DNA from: CAZRDB01 sp964598695
GTDB taxonomy: Bacteria; Armatimonadota; Zipacnadia; UBA1398
Assembly (NCBI GenBank): GCA_964598695.1
Contig: CAZRDB010000019.1
Coordinates: 1-40,367 of the forward strand
DNA: 40,367 nt
Reading direction: 5' to 3'
Under the pieces are notes generated by a model. That model did not search any database, was not told where the DNA came from, and saw only the letters and a program-made list of their open reading frames with translations. Shown here one piece after another: positions 1 to 8,670 of this stretch. The translations under genes were made by a program, and so were the position numbers. Numbering within the stretch: position 1 is the stretch's first letter; every line of letters begins with the position of its first letter.

Positions 1-2347
1 CACAGTCGCCCCAGACCTCATCGGCCATGGCCCGGACCTGCTCGTCGCACATCGGGTGACCGACGAGGCTCGGGGAGCGGAGCGGCTTCGGGCCGATGAC
101 GGTCGCGCCGTCCTCCACGAGCGATCGGATCTTCGCGAGCACCGGCGGGGTGACCAGCTCCGAGGCGTTCAGTACGAGGAACCGGTACCGCGCGCCGCTG
201 TCGAGGACGACCATGCCATCGCGGACGGAGGCGCGGTTGAGCAGCACCTCGGTGTCGCAGCCGTCGTAATCGTAGCCCTCGGGCGGGGCAGGCCGGAGCG
301 ACTCGCGCCCCGGGAGGCTCGAGGGCGCGTCCTCGCCCTTGTAGTAGAGCAGGTCGCCGAAGAAGCGGCCGCCCTGCAGGAGGTACTGGCAGCGCGCGAG
401 GTAGCGGAGCCAGGCCGTGGATTGGTCCCACCAGGTGATCGTCCGCTCGAAGTGGGTGCCCCAGGGGCCCATCGTCATCCCCGGCTCGAGGCCGCTCCAC
501 GGTTGGTGCGCGTAGCGGTGGAAGATGAACCGGTTCACGCCGGCGGCGTACTCCGCGTCGCCGAGCGCCTTCATCGAGAACGGGTGGTTGAGCCAGCGGC
601 CCACCGACTGGCTGGCTGTGAATGCCTCGGCGCCGACGATGTTCGTCCCGTAGGTGTGCGCGATCGAGGAGACCTGCTTGGCCCCGTTGAGGTCCGCGCC
701 GCCGATCCAGAACTCGGTCATGACGATGTCGGCGCGGCCGCCGGCCTGCATGTCGTCGAAGTTGCCGTTGCCGTAGGGCTCGGTCGCCAGCTTGATCCCG
801 TACCGGTGGCAGAGGTCGGCGAAGTGGCCCCAGTAGTTGGCGGCGTAGAGGTCTGCGAGCGTGCGGCGGTAGTCCCACAGGAACCGCTCCGTCTCCTCGG
901 CGCCGCCGACCACCCGGCCGAGCAGCGCGGGGAAGTAGGGCTGCGGGTCGTAGCCACGCAGCCGGCGGAAGTCCTCCCGGAGCTTGGGGGTCCAGTTCTG
1001 CGAGCCGACCTCGTAGCTGTCGACCAGGATCTGCCGGAGCCCCTTGCCGGCGAGGGGGCCGACATCGGCCATGATCTTCGCCAGGGGGCCGTCGTTCCAG
1101 AACGCGTCGAGCGCCTCGACGCTCAGCTTGTCGACCTCGAGGCCGAGGCCGGCGCTCGAGGCCGGGTGGTTGTCCTTGCCGGTGGCGGTCGCGCCGAAGC
1201 GCACGATCGTCCAGTCGCCCTCGGGGGCCTCCCAGTCGAGCGTGCCGTCGGTCCCGAGCTTGCTCGTCAGGTCGAGGACGTCGGCCGCGGGGATCGCGAG
1301 GCCCGCGCCAACCGCGGTGGTGTCCGGCGCGAAGCCGTTCCAGCGCGTGTAGCCCGCCTTGGGGCACCAGTCGCGGAGCCGGACCCCGCCGCTCAGGACG
1401 ACCTCGGCGAGCGGGAGGTTCAGGCCACGCCGGCCTTGGCGGGTGAAGACCAACCGGAAGTAGCGGCCGGTGGTCGCGGGGAAGGTCGTCGAGCCCGAGA
1501 GGCGGGTGATCTCGGAGCCGAGGATCACGAAGTCGCAGACCTTGCGGAAGCTCGCGCCGTCGTCGGAGACCTCGAGCGCGCCGCCGCGCCCTTCGCCGTT
1601 CTGCACGGTCAATGTGAGTGAGCGCGCGGTGAACGGCTCGGCGTACGCGAGCTGCACCCAGGCCGTCTCCGATCCCTCGGGGGCGGTGAGAGCGGCGCCG
1701 CTGTCGAGGTTGTGGTCGACGATCTGCTTGGCGTCGAAGTTCGGGCCGTTCGAGGTCACCGTCGGCACGAGGTCGGGCGCGTTGGCCGCTTCCTCTGCCG
1801 GCGTCGGGAAGGCGAGCACCGCGATGTCGCGGTAGTAGCCGCGGCGGCTCCAGGGGGTTGCGAGCGGGCCCTCGAGTCGGCCGGGGCCCCGGAGGCGGGC
1901 CTCGGTCGAGACGACGACCTGCATGGCATGCTCCGGCTTCACCCACGGACCGCCGGAGCTGGACCAGCCCTCGCAGTTGTGCAGGCACAGGTCGATGTCG
2001 AGGCGCGCCGCCTCGGCGATCGCGTGCTCGACGAGCGCGTACCACTGCGGACTGCCGTACGGCGCCGGGCCGTCGGGGAGGCCGAGGCCGACGTGGAACA
2101 TCTGGGCGCCGCCCACGCCGACGCGGGCCATCTCCTCCAGATCGCGCGTGATGCCCTCGCGCGAGGCGTTGCCGTCCATCCAGTGCCACCAGGTGTGAGG
2201 CCTGGCGGAGTTGGGCGGGGTCGCGAAGCCCTTCTCGAGGTCCGTTGCCTGCGCCATCGCGGGCGCCAGGAGAGCGAGGATCAGCAGGATCCCCAGTAGG
2301 GGAAGTGCACGCGCGGCCCACGGGCGCGCGGCAGGGGTGGGTGCCAT
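1..2347 (-). CDS. Secreted GH106-like alpha-L-rhamnosidase, 3' end cut by window edge
   Basis: The first 782 codons are visible and the frame is still open at base 1, so the C-terminus is missing. The protein begins with a signal peptide (residues 1-32, hydrophobic LLGILLILALLAPAMA, cleavage near AQA). Next come segments typical of family GH106: a PPNSARPHTWWHWMDGN block (about residues 43-60), REGITRDLEEM, GVGGAQMF and, near the visible end, GPKPLRSPSL. About residues 185-270 resemble the galactose-binding-like insertion of this family. GH106 enzymes remove terminal alpha-L-rhamnose from polysaccharides and glycosides, and the signal peptide places this one outside the cytoplasm. The ATG at 2347 is preceded by AAGGAG at rather long spacing. 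The gene follows the haem-propeller gene after 85 bases and is probably cotranscribed with it. The family call is firm; the exact substrate is inference. Confidence 0.85.
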   Translation of the reverse strand, partial: MAPTPAARPWAARALPLLGILLILALLAPAMAQATDLEKGFATPPNSARPHTWWHWMDGNASREGITRDLEEMARVGVGGAQMFHVGLGLPDGPAPYGSPQWYALVEHAIAEAARLDIDLCLHNCEGWSSSGGPWVKPEHAMQVVVSTEARLRGPGRLEGPLATPWSRRGYYRDIAVLAFPTPAEEAANAPDLVPTVTSNGPNFDAKQIVDHNLDSGAALTAPEGSETAWVQLAYAEPFTARSLTLTVQNGEGRGGALEVSDDGASFRKVCDFVILGSEITRLSGSTTFPATTGRYFRLVFTRQGRRGLNLPLAEVVLSGGVRLRDWCPKAGYTRWNGFAPDTTAVGAGLAIPAADVLDLTSKLGTDGTLDWEAPEGDWTIVRFGATATGKDNHPASSAGLGLEVDKLSVEALDAFWNDGPLAKIMADVGPLAGKGLRQILVDSYEVGSQNWTPKLREDFRRLRGYDPQPYFPALLGRVVGGAEETERFLWDYRRTLADLYAANYWGHFADLCHRYGIKLATEPYGNGNFDDMQAGGRADIVMTEFWIGGADLNGAKQVSSIAHTYGTNIVGAEAFTASQSVGRWLNHPFSMKALGDAEYAAGVNRFIFHRYAHQPWSGLEPGMTMGPWGTHFERTITWWDQSTAWLRYLARCQYLLQGGRFFGDLLYYKGEDAPSSLPGRESLRPAPPEGYDYDGCDTEVLLNRASVRDGMVVLDSGARYRFLVLNASELVTPPVLAKIRSLVEDGATVIGPKPLRSPSLVGHPMCDEQVRAMADEVWGDC

Positions 2348-2432
2348 GGGGGTGTTGGCTCCTTCGGTCAGCAGTCGAGTGCAGGGGGCGGTTCGCCCTC
2401 GGCGCGCGGGAGTCCTGGGCCGAAAGGGGCCC

Positions 2433-3971
2433 CTACTCGCGGTCGCGGTCGTCGATCGGCGAGGGCGGGGCGGGCGGGGCCTTCCGCGTCATCGACATGT
2501 CGGGCAGGGCCACCTTGACCTTCTCGGGAGCGAGGGCTGCCGTCTCCATCGTCTCGGCCGTCACGGGCGACGGCTCGGCGAGCAGCTCCGGCACGCTGCG
2601 CGTCTTGAGCCATGAGCGGTCGAGGTCGGGGTCCTGCTGCGGTACGGCGAAGGGCTTCGAGAAGCGGCCGTCGTCGCCGAGACGCGACAGGTAGGTGCGC
2701 GTCAGGAGCCCGTCGTCGCGCTTGCTGCTGAAGGCCACCCAGCGGGAGTCCCGCGACCAGGAGTGCCACGATTCCGACTCGCGGCTGTTGAGTTCGTCGA
2801 GCCGGCGCCATTCGCCCGTCCGCACGTCGAGAAGACACAGGTCGGAACTCGGCTGGAAGACGGGGAAGCAGCTGTAGTCGCAGACGGTGAACAGCACGTA
2901 GCGGCCGTCGGGGGAGACCCGTGGCAGAAGCACGCTGCCTCCTGCCTCCTCGGCCGAGACCAGCGTCTCGGCCTCGCCGACGGCTCCCGTCTCGGGGTCG
3001 TACGAGACGCGGCGCAGCTCGTACCGAACCTGGTCCCAGCCTTCGGGCGGGAAGGGCGCATCGGGCTTCCAGGGCAGTGGGGCGCTGCAGAAGTAGATCG
3101 AGCGCCCGTCCGGGGCCCAGTCCGGGTAGGTCTCCATGCGGTCCAGCTCGGCGAGCGGGCGAGGGGCCGTGACGGCGCGACGCGCGACGTCGAACAGCGC
3201 CAGGTCGGAGTCGAGGTCGATGACGTCGCGCGTCTCGAGGCGGGCGGCATGGAAGAACTGGCGCACTTTGTTCAGGGAGTAGACCAGGGTACGTCCGTCC
3301 GGGCTGAACGCCGAGTAGCCCATCTTCGTGTCGAGCCGGGTCGGCTTCCCGTCCTCGACAAGGATCGCCGAGCTTCCCGCGGTATCGTTGCGGGTGCTGA
3401 ACAGCATCAGATCGGTCGTTCCGGCGTGCGCGACATGGCAGTTCACGCACGAGTGCTCGGCCCGCTGACCCCGGAGGAGGGGCCGCTCCGCGTAGCTGGT
3501 CAGATCGCGCTCATGGATCTCCACGTCGCCCCAGTAGTTGAAGGCAGGGTCGATCACGCGGAACGAGATGTACGGGGAGATCTCCTCGGGGGCGACGCGA
3601 CTCACGAAGGGCTCGTAGCGCAGCCACGTCCCCTCCTCGGACCGCGCCGAGACCTCGAACCGGATCTCACCGCCCCGGTTCGCCGCGAGCAAGGCCCGCC
3701 ACGGCTCGGGGGGGATCGTCACCGTGTGGCCGCCGCGCACCGAGATCGGCGGACCCGCCCCGCCGGCGATCGTGACGGCGGTCCGCGATGCCCCCTCGAC
3801 CACGAAGTTCGGGGGCGCGATGTTCGGGGGGAAGACCACGTCGGCGTAGTCCGGGCGGATCCTCGGCGGGCTGCCGGCGTCGGTCGCGCCGGTGGGGCCG
3901 CCCGACCGGCCGCAGGCAAGTGGCAGCAGCAGGGCGCAGCCGAGAACGGCGAGCAGGAGGCGGCGTCTCAT
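2433..3971 (-). CDS. Exported PD40 beta-propeller protein with one c-type haem motif
   Basis: The product is 512 residues. It starts with a signal peptide (LLLAVLGCALLLPLACG); Cys20 could be a lipid anchor, though the lipobox is imperfect. The N-terminal 150 residues look like a beta-sandwich. A single CVNCH haem-attachment site lies at residues 175-179 and is followed by TolB/PD40-type propeller blades with motifs such as FSPDGRTLVYS, WAPDGRSIYF and VSPDGRYVLFT. A covalently bound haem implies an extracytoplasmic electron-transfer or sensing role. Proteins of this type occur next to DUF6057 membrane proteins in Bacteroidota, from memory. The start overlaps the upstream stop codon (ATGA), which points to translational coupling. 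The function is unknown; the haem site and the propeller are read directly from the sequence. Confidence 0.85.
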   Translation of the reverse strand: MRRRLLLAVLGCALLLPLACGRSGGPTGATDAGSPPRIRPDYADVVFPPNIAPPNFVVEGASRTAVTIAGGAGPPISVRGGHTVTIPPEPWRALLAANRGGEIRFEVSARSEEGTWLRYEPFVSRVAPEEISPYISFRVIDPAFNYWGDVEIHERDLTSYAERPLLRGQRAEHSCVNCHVAHAGTTDLMLFSTRNDTAGSSAILVEDGKPTRLDTKMGYSAFSPDGRTLVYSLNKVRQFFHAARLETRDVIDLDSDLALFDVARRAVTAPRPLAELDRMETYPDWAPDGRSIYFCSAPLPWKPDAPFPPEGWDQVRYELRRVSYDPETGAVGEAETLVSAEEAGGSVLLPRVSPDGRYVLFTVCDYSCFPVFQPSSDLCLLDVRTGEWRRLDELNSRESESWHSWSRDSRWVAFSSKRDDGLLTRTYLSRLGDDGRFSKPFAVPQQDPDLDRSWLKTRSVPELLAEPSPVTAETMETAALAPEKVKVALPDMSMTRKAPPAPPSPIDDRDRE

Positions 3972-5914
3972 CGCGCCCACACCCCTCCGCTCGCGCTCCG
4001 GCCGAATGCGGCGTAGTAGTAGTAGCTGCCCCCGTACTCGGCGGCGAGCCCCTCCTCGGCAGCCTGGATCCCCCGGGGCAGCAGGCTCGCGTAGGCCGCA
4101 TCGAACCGCGCGAACCGCTGGCGGGCCTCCGGGCTCACCGTGAGTCCGCCGAGGTCGATCGTCTCCCCGTTCTGCTCCTCCATGAGGACCACGGCTTCCT
4201 CGAATGCGCGTGGGAGGCGCGTGTAGCCCACCTCGGCGAGCCTCGGCAGGTGGGGGATCGCGCGTCCCGGCTGAAGGCAAGCGAGGTCGTACAGGATGAG
4301 GTACTCGAGCGCCATCCGGTTGCGCGGGTTGTCGTCGAGCAACGCCTCGAGGCGCGCCCCGATCGAGAGCCCCATCTCGATGTTGTCGGTCCGCAACGCG
4401 GCCGCCCGGATCCGCTCCACCTCGGCCTCCGAGGAAGCGGCGGGATCGGTCTCCAGCACGCTGAGCATGTGTTCCGCCCAGCCACGGTGCCACACGTCGT
4501 GGCGGAGGTTACGGAGCGCGGCCTTGGCCACCTCCGGGCGGCCCTTCACGATGCTCAGCAGCACCAGGCTCCGGAGGATCTCCGGTCGCGGGCCGCGCAG
4601 GACCAGCGAGTGCTGCACCCGGTGCTCCTGCTCGCAGATCAGCCCCAGCAGGAGGCCGGAGTCGCCGATCGGGTAGATGCCTCCGCCCCGGAACTCGGCG
4701 AACTGCCCGAGTTCGGCCTTGCCGGTCAGGTCGACGCCCGACTGCCCGAACGTCACCCCGTCGTAGAGCAGGGGCGCCATGGGGTAGCGGAACGCGTCGT
4801 CGCCCAGCCGGCCGCTCTCGTACAGCGCCAACAGGACCGCGATCCCCGTCCGGGGCCCGTAGGCCGAGAGGGGCACCCGCAGGCCCGCTCGGCACGCCGC
4901 CTCCCACCGGCCCGAGGCGGTCAGGGCCTGGAGCCGCATCTCGGCCCGGGGGTGGCGGAGCGATCCGAGGGTCAGGGCGCCGATCAGCGCGAGCCAGGGG
5001 AGTGCGTACAGCGCGGCCCGAAGTCTCGGGTGCTCGGCGCGCCGGCCGCGCTTGCGCGCTTTCGGGTCTTCCGCCGGCGGGGGGCTCTTGCGGTGTCGGG
5101 CGCCGATCGCGCAGACGAGCGCGAGGAGGACCGCCATCGGCGAGAGACCGATCGCGATCGCGAGGCCGGCGAACCCCGCCTGGCCCCCGTAGTCGTTCGG
5201 CAGCACCCCGCCGAAGGCGCCGGCAGAGGGGAGCCCGAGCACCCGGACGCCCACGAGGTAGGGGACGGCAAGCCCGGCCAGCAGGGCGACCAGCGCCGGC
5301 TGGCGGCGGCGCCCCGCCCACTCGTGAAGCGCGACCAGCAGGGCGAGCGCGACGACGTGGCCGCCGATCAGCCAGTAGCTGCAGGACGTGAGCGCGAGGG
5401 CCAGCCCCGCCCGCGCGCCGTCGCCTCCGCGGGCGAGCGCCACGTAGAGCCAAGCCGCGGCGAGCGTCAGCGTGGTGGAGAGCATCGGCTGGAGCTGGTA
5501 GCCGAGCACGGTGACGAGGTAGAGCATCGCGGCCGCGGGGAGGAAGCTCACGGCGAGCGGGACGCGCCCCTCGCGCAGACCGCGCACATAGCCTGCGGTG
5601 GCGGCGGTCGCGAGCGTGCCGAGCGTCGTCAGCAGGAGCGCCCCGGCCCACGGCACGCGGTAGAGCTGCGAGAGGCCGGCGGCGATCCACTCGGCCCCGC
5701 CTCCCGGCCGCGACCACAGCTCGTGCGCGAGCCGCGCATGGGTGGCGAAGAACGGGAGGCCGGTCCAGGTCGGCGCAAAGTACGAGAGCGACGTGTCGAC
5801 ATGGATCCACAGGTACACGAACGCCGCGAGGCAGAGGCCGAGGGCGGGTAGCGAGGGGGGGATCTCCCTCCTCGCCGGCGCGGTCGCTTCCTTGGGCCTC
5901 GCGCGGCTCGGCAT
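3968..5914 (-). CDS. DUF6057-like polytopic membrane protein
   Basis: The 648-residue product has a long N-terminal half rich in hydrophobic segments: LGLCLAAFVYLWIHV, ALLLTTLGTLATAATAGYV, AAAMLYLVTVLGY, LALTSCSYWLIGGHVVALALLVAL and later pairs up to about residue 300. A soluble helical C-terminal half of about 330 residues follows, with ALEYLILYDLACLQPGRA-like TPR-type segments. This architecture and the coupled PD40/haem neighbour match what I remember of DUF6057. I chose ATG 5914 because GGGAG lies nine bases upstream. An in-frame GTG at 6085 would add a signal-peptide-like segment ending LAPALSAQ, so the N-terminus is uncertain. The gene is probably the first of a three-gene operon with the haem-propeller and GH106 genes. 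Role unknown; possibly a membrane partner of the haem protein. Confidence 0.75.
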   Translation of the reverse strand: MPSRARPKEATAPARREIPPSLPALGLCLAAFVYLWIHVDTSLSYFAPTWTGLPFFATHARLAHELWSRPGGGAEWIAAGLSQLYRVPWAGALLLTTLGTLATAATAGYVRGLREGRVPLAVSFLPAAAMLYLVTVLGYQLQPMLSTTLTLAAAWLYVALARGGDGARAGLALALTSCSYWLIGGHVVALALLVALHEWAGRRRQPALVALLAGLAVPYLVGVRVLGLPSAGAFGGVLPNDYGGQAGFAGLAIAIGLSPMAVLLALVCAIGARHRKSPPPAEDPKARKRGRRAEHPRLRAALYALPWLALIGALTLGSLRHPRAEMRLQALTASGRWEAACRAGLRVPLSAYGPRTGIAVLLALYESGRLGDDAFRYPMAPLLYDGVTFGQSGVDLTGKAELGQFAEFRGGGIYPIGDSGLLLGLICEQEHRVQHSLVLRGPRPEILRSLVLLSIVKGRPEVAKAALRNLRHDVWHRGWAEHMLSVLETDPAASSEAEVERIRAAALRTDNIEMGLSIGARLEALLDDNPRNRMALEYLILYDLACLQPGRAIPHLPRLAEVGYTRLPRAFEEAVVLMEEQNGETIDLGGLTVSPEARQRFARFDAAYASLLPRGIQAAEEGLAAEYGGSYYYYAAFGRSASGGVWAR

Positions 5915-6445
5915 CGGCCGGCACTCCCATTCCCATCGGCACGCACGGAACGGCGGGCAGGCGCCGAAGGCGCTATTCCCCGCGGGTGCGGGCGGGACCT
6001 GCGCCGAGAGGGCCGGGGCGAGGCACGTGAACACGAGGAAGAGGAAGAGCGGGCGCGCGATGGAGGGGATGGTGAGGATCTTCACCACGGGACGCTGGTC
6101 GCCATGGCGCCAGACTGGTCGGGAGCAGGGCGAGGCGACTGAGGGACGGCCCTGGTAGCCGCGTGGGTCGGGGTCGCGCACGGAAGTCGACCGGGCCAGA
6201 TGGTGGACCTGCGACTACTTCGACCAAATGCCTCTATTTCGACAACATCGCAGTAGAGTTATATTCCAGTACTACCGCTGAGCCGAGAGGAGTCGAAGGA
6301 GAGGCGTAGGCGCACTGACTGGCCGTTACAAAGGCTTTGCGCAGGGCCTTGAGCCGCTTGGGTCTGCTGTTGCTACTGCAAAATAGAGAAAATACACTCT
6401 GCGCAGATCCTGCTGATTTTACAGGAATATGCTACACTCTCACCC
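5915..6445. other. Divergent intergenic region, AT-rich on its right side
   Basis: These 531 bases separate the DUF6057 gene (leftward) from abiEi (rightward). The left part may encode the alternative N-terminus of the DUF6057 protein, from GTG 6085. From about 6210 the base composition falls well below that of the neighbourhood, with short direct repeats (TTCGAC at 6219 and 6238; TGCGCAG at 6338 and 6400) and an inverted repeat AAGGC/GCCTT (6331-6335 and 6346-6350). On the minus strand a TATAAC box (6258-6263) could be a -10 for the leftward operon, but no good -35 accompanies it. No complete gene is visible. Confidence 0.6.
6370..6440 (+). promoter_or_regulatory. Candidate promoters of abiEi
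   Basis: Two candidate promoters are visible. The upstream one is TTGCTA (6370-6375), 17 bases, TACACT (6393-6398). The downstream one is an extended -10, TGCTACACT (6430-6438), whose start point would fall at about the ATG at 6446 and give a leaderless mRNA. No Shine-Dalgarno sequence is present just before that ATG. The octamer TACACTCT occurs twice, 40 bases apart (6393 and 6433), and the palindrome CTGCGCAG lies at 6399-6406. Either is a plausible site for the autoregulation known for AbiEi proteins. Confidence 0.45.
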
Positions 6446-7462
6446 ATGGAGTCACCCAAACTGCTAGAGCAGTTGCGCGCGACACTGGGCGGCCACGACC
6501 TCGCTGGTCGCTTCGCCGTGGTTCGAGGCCTGCATGGTCTCGTAGCGTCCGTGTGCGGTGTGTCGTTCTCGCTGCGGTTCGCGCCAACCGGGAGCGCAGA
6601 GCAGATCGGCGAAGCCATCAGAACCCCGCCGGCCGCCGACTCGGAGCTCCTGCTGGTCGTCGTGCCATCCATGCGCGACCCTGGGCTCCGCCTCTGCGCG
6701 GAGGCGAGGGTCGCCTGGATCGACTTGGCAGGCAATGCACAGATCGAGGGACCGGGGGTCTATGTCAGCATCAGAGGCCGCGAGCGCCCACAGCCCAGAG
6801 GGAGGAGGCCGGCGCCGTTCAGCGCGCGGGCCTCGCGCGTCGCTCACCGACTCCTACTTGAGCCACACGCCCGTCCCTCACCTGCGGAACTGGCATCAGA
6901 CAGCGGCGTGGCTCTCAGCATGGTTCTGCGGGCTGCTGCCCGCTACGAGGAGGCCGGCTTCCTCCAGAGCGATGGGGGCAGGCCGCGACGGTACTCGCTC
7001 GTTAGCCCAGACGGCCTCCTCGACGCCTGGCGGGCCGACTACGACTTCTCTCGCCACACGGTGACAAAGGGCCATGTCGCCGCGCGCTCGGGCCAGGAGT
7101 TGCTTGAGAACGTCGTCGGGGCCTACGCAAGTGCGGGGCAGGCCTACGCAGCGACCGCACTCGCTGCCGCGTGGCTACTGGCCCCCCACGCCGGCTTCCG
7201 CCTGGTCACGCTCTACGTGGAGCACCCGCCCAGCCCCGACATCCTCGAGCCGCTGGGCTTCCGCGAGGAGCCCCGCGGGGCGAACCTGTGGCTGGCGGTC
7301 GCGAGAGACAGCGAGCCGCTCGAGCGGTCTCAGGAGACGCGGGGCATCCGGCACGTCAGCGCCGTGTGGGCGTATCTCGATCTCAAGGGTCACCCGGAGC
7401 GATCGGAGGAGGCCGCGGAGGAGCTGCGGACGCAGTGCCTCCGCTGGGGGAGGAGCGGCTAG
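6446..7462 (+). CDS. abiEi: AbiEi-family antitoxin / transcriptional repressor
   Basis: The 338-residue protein has three parts. Residues 1-115 form an N-terminal domain ending in WIDLAGNAQIEGPGVYVSI, a signature of one large AbiEi subgroup with a nuclease-like fold. Residues about 126-190 form a winged helix-turn-helix (PSPAELASDSGVALSMVLRAA, then a RPRRYSLV wing). The C-terminal part, about 195-335, resembles the AbiEi antitoxin domain. AbiEi proteins neutralise the partner toxin without stable binding (type IV toxin-antitoxin) and repress their own promoter. The stop codon is immediately followed by the start of the toxin gene, so the two are translated in tandem. There is no ribosome-binding site before ATG 6446, while an extended -10 sits eight bases upstream. 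Base composition upstream differs from the surroundings, which fits acquisition by transfer. Confidence 0.8.
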   Translation: MESPKLLEQLRATLGGHDLAGRFAVVRGLHGLVASVCGVSFSLRFAPTGSAEQIGEAIRTPPAADSELLLVVVPSMRDPGLRLCAEARVAWIDLAGNAQIEGPGVYVSIRGRERPQPRGRRPAPFSARASRVAHRLLLEPHARPSPAELASDSGVALSMVLRAAARYEEAGFLQSDGGRPRRYSLVSPDGLLDAWRADYDFSRHTVTKGHVAARSGQELLENVVGAYASAGQAYAATALAAAWLLAPHAGFRLVTLYVEHPPSPDILEPLGFREEPRGANLWLAVARDSEPLERSQETRGIRHVSAVWAYLDLKGHPERSEEAAEELRTQCLRWGRSG

Positions 7463-8320
7463 GTGTCGCGGACGGGCTACGAGGAGTACATGGGGGCAGA
7501 CCACGACCTGACGGTGAGCGGATGCCTCCACATCGCCAGCGTACTCGGCGATCTTATGGAGCATGTGACCCTCGTCGGGGGCCTGGTTCCCTCCTTGCTG
7601 GCCCAGCGAGAGCCGAGGAGCCCTCACGTCGCGGCAATCGAGGCCCACCCGGGCTCGACGGACATCGACCTCGGGCTGGAGCTGGCCCTCTTCGAGGCCG
7701 AGAGCTACGCCACGATCGTGGAGGTGTTGGGTGGCGCGGGGTTCCGGCCCGATCTGAGCGAGGGGACGGGCAACGAGACGCACCAGAGGTGGCGGAGTCC
7801 GGACGGGCCGGGGTGCCCGGTACTGGTTGACTTCCTCATCGACCAGACGGAGCGCGGCGAACGGCCTAGCAGTGTGAAGCACATCGGCAAGAGCTTCGGC
7901 GCGACGGTGACACCCGGGCTGGAGCTAGTCTCCCGCGATCGGTGGCTGTGCCCGCTGGAGGGCACGAACCTGGCCGGTACCCGCCTGAAGCGAGACCTGT
8001 GGGTGTGCGGCCCTGCGTCGTTCGTGATCCTCAAGGCGCGCGCGATCCGTCGTCGCAGGAAGGAGAAGGACGCCTACGACCTGACCTACGTGCTACGGAC
8101 CTGTGCGAGCATCCCAGCACTCGCCGCAGCCCTCCGGCCTCTCAGCAGCCACCCGGCCGCGGCGCAGGCGCTTCGCTGGCTCGCCGAGGACTTCGAGACG
8201 CTCGACCACATCGGGCCGACGGACGTGGCGCGGTTCCGGTACGGCACCACTAACGACGACCTCCAGGCCGACGTCTGCGGGCTGGTGCAGGACCTCCTGC
8301 GCCACCTCGAGGCCCCCTGA
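7463..8320 (+). CDS. abiEii: AbiEii-family nucleotidyltransferase toxin
   Basis: The 285-residue protein shows the nucleotidyltransferase-fold pattern of AbiEii toxins: LVGGLVPSLL (residues 37-46), STDIDLGL with the metal-binding pair D67 and D69, a third acidic residue in VLVDFLID (D123), and the conserved downstream block FVILKARAIRRRRKEKDAYDLTYVL with lysine, arginines and Asp. AbiEii enzymes transfer nucleotides to tRNA acceptor ends or similar targets, causing reversible growth arrest during phage infection. The start is GTG 7463, directly abutting the antitoxin stop. ATG 7490 is an alternative that keeps all motifs. The pair forms a two-gene unit, and the 3' end of this gene carries the likely purS promoter. 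Family assignment is strong; antiphage activity is inferred. Confidence 0.82.
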   Translation: MSRTGYEEYMGADHDLTVSGCLHIASVLGDLMEHVTLVGGLVPSLLAQREPRSPHVAAIEAHPGSTDIDLGLELALFEAESYATIVEVLGGAGFRPDLSEGTGNETHQRWRSPDGPGCPVLVDFLIDQTERGERPSSVKHIGKSFGATVTPGLELVSRDRWLCPLEGTNLAGTRLKRDLWVCGPASFVILKARAIRRRRKEKDAYDLTYVLRTCASIPALAAALRPLSSHPAAAQALRWLAEDFETLDHIGPTDVARFRYGTTNDDLQADVCGLVQDLLRHLEAP

Positions 8321-8329
8321 CCTGGCCTG

Positions 8330-8338
8330 TGCTACAAT
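8330..8338 (+). promoter_or_regulatory. Extended -10 promoter of purS-purL
   Basis: The sequence TGCTACAAT is an extended -10 element (five of six matches to TATAAT plus TG). It lies just after the abiEii stop codon, with a predicted start near 8345. There is no good -35. The leader of about 33 bases carries GGGAGGT (8364-8370), seven bases before the GTG start. Confidence 0.5.
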
Positions 8339-8377
8339 CCTCCCCGTTGGAACCCCACTCCCCGGGAGGTACCTGCG

Positions 8378-8653
8378 GTGAAGTTCCCCATCGAGATCAA
8401 GGTGCGGCTCAAGCCCGGCGTGCTCGACGCCGAGGGCAAGAACGTCCAGAAATCGCTCGAGCTGCTCGGCGTACCGGCCCAGTCCGTCTCAGCCGTCAAG
8501 ACCTACTGGATCACCTTCGAGCGCCCCGACGAGGCCGCCGCGCTCGAGGCCGCGAACGAGGCCTGCCGCCGGCTCCTCGCCAACCCGGTCGTCCACGACT
8601 ACACGATCCGGGTGCTCCCCGAGGCCGAACTCGCCGCGGGCGCGGCATCGTGA
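8378..8653 (+). CDS. purS: Phosphoribosylformylglycinamidine synthase subunit PurS
   Basis: PurS is the small structural subunit of the split FGAM synthase, which carries out the fourth step of purine synthesis (FGAR + ATP + glutamine to FGAM). It bridges PurL and the glutaminase PurQ and is thought to help channel ammonia. The 91-residue product has the family length and pattern: KVRLKPGVLDAEGK, a central VSAVKTYWITF strand, and a final ANPVVHDYTIRV strand. The GTG start at 8378 has an ideal GGGAGGT seven bases upstream. The last codons overlap or abut purL (GTGA at 8650-8653), so the two are cotranscribed. PurQ is not next to it. Confidence 0.93.
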   Translation: MKFPIEIKVRLKPGVLDAEGKNVQKSLELLGVPAQSVSAVKTYWITFERPDEAAALEAANEACRRLLANPVVHDYTIRVLPEAELAAGAAS

Positions 8654-8670
8654 GCGGGGGAGAGACGAAG

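Noticed and set aside
18..2321. Long minus-strand reading frame rich in Arg and Pro
   Set aside because: It is a shadow frame of the GH106-like gene. The frame starting at 2347 has a signal peptide and family motifs.
3788..5851. Plus-strand reading frame of 687 codons
   Set aside because: It is antisense to the DUF6057-like gene, compositionally biased and without motifs.
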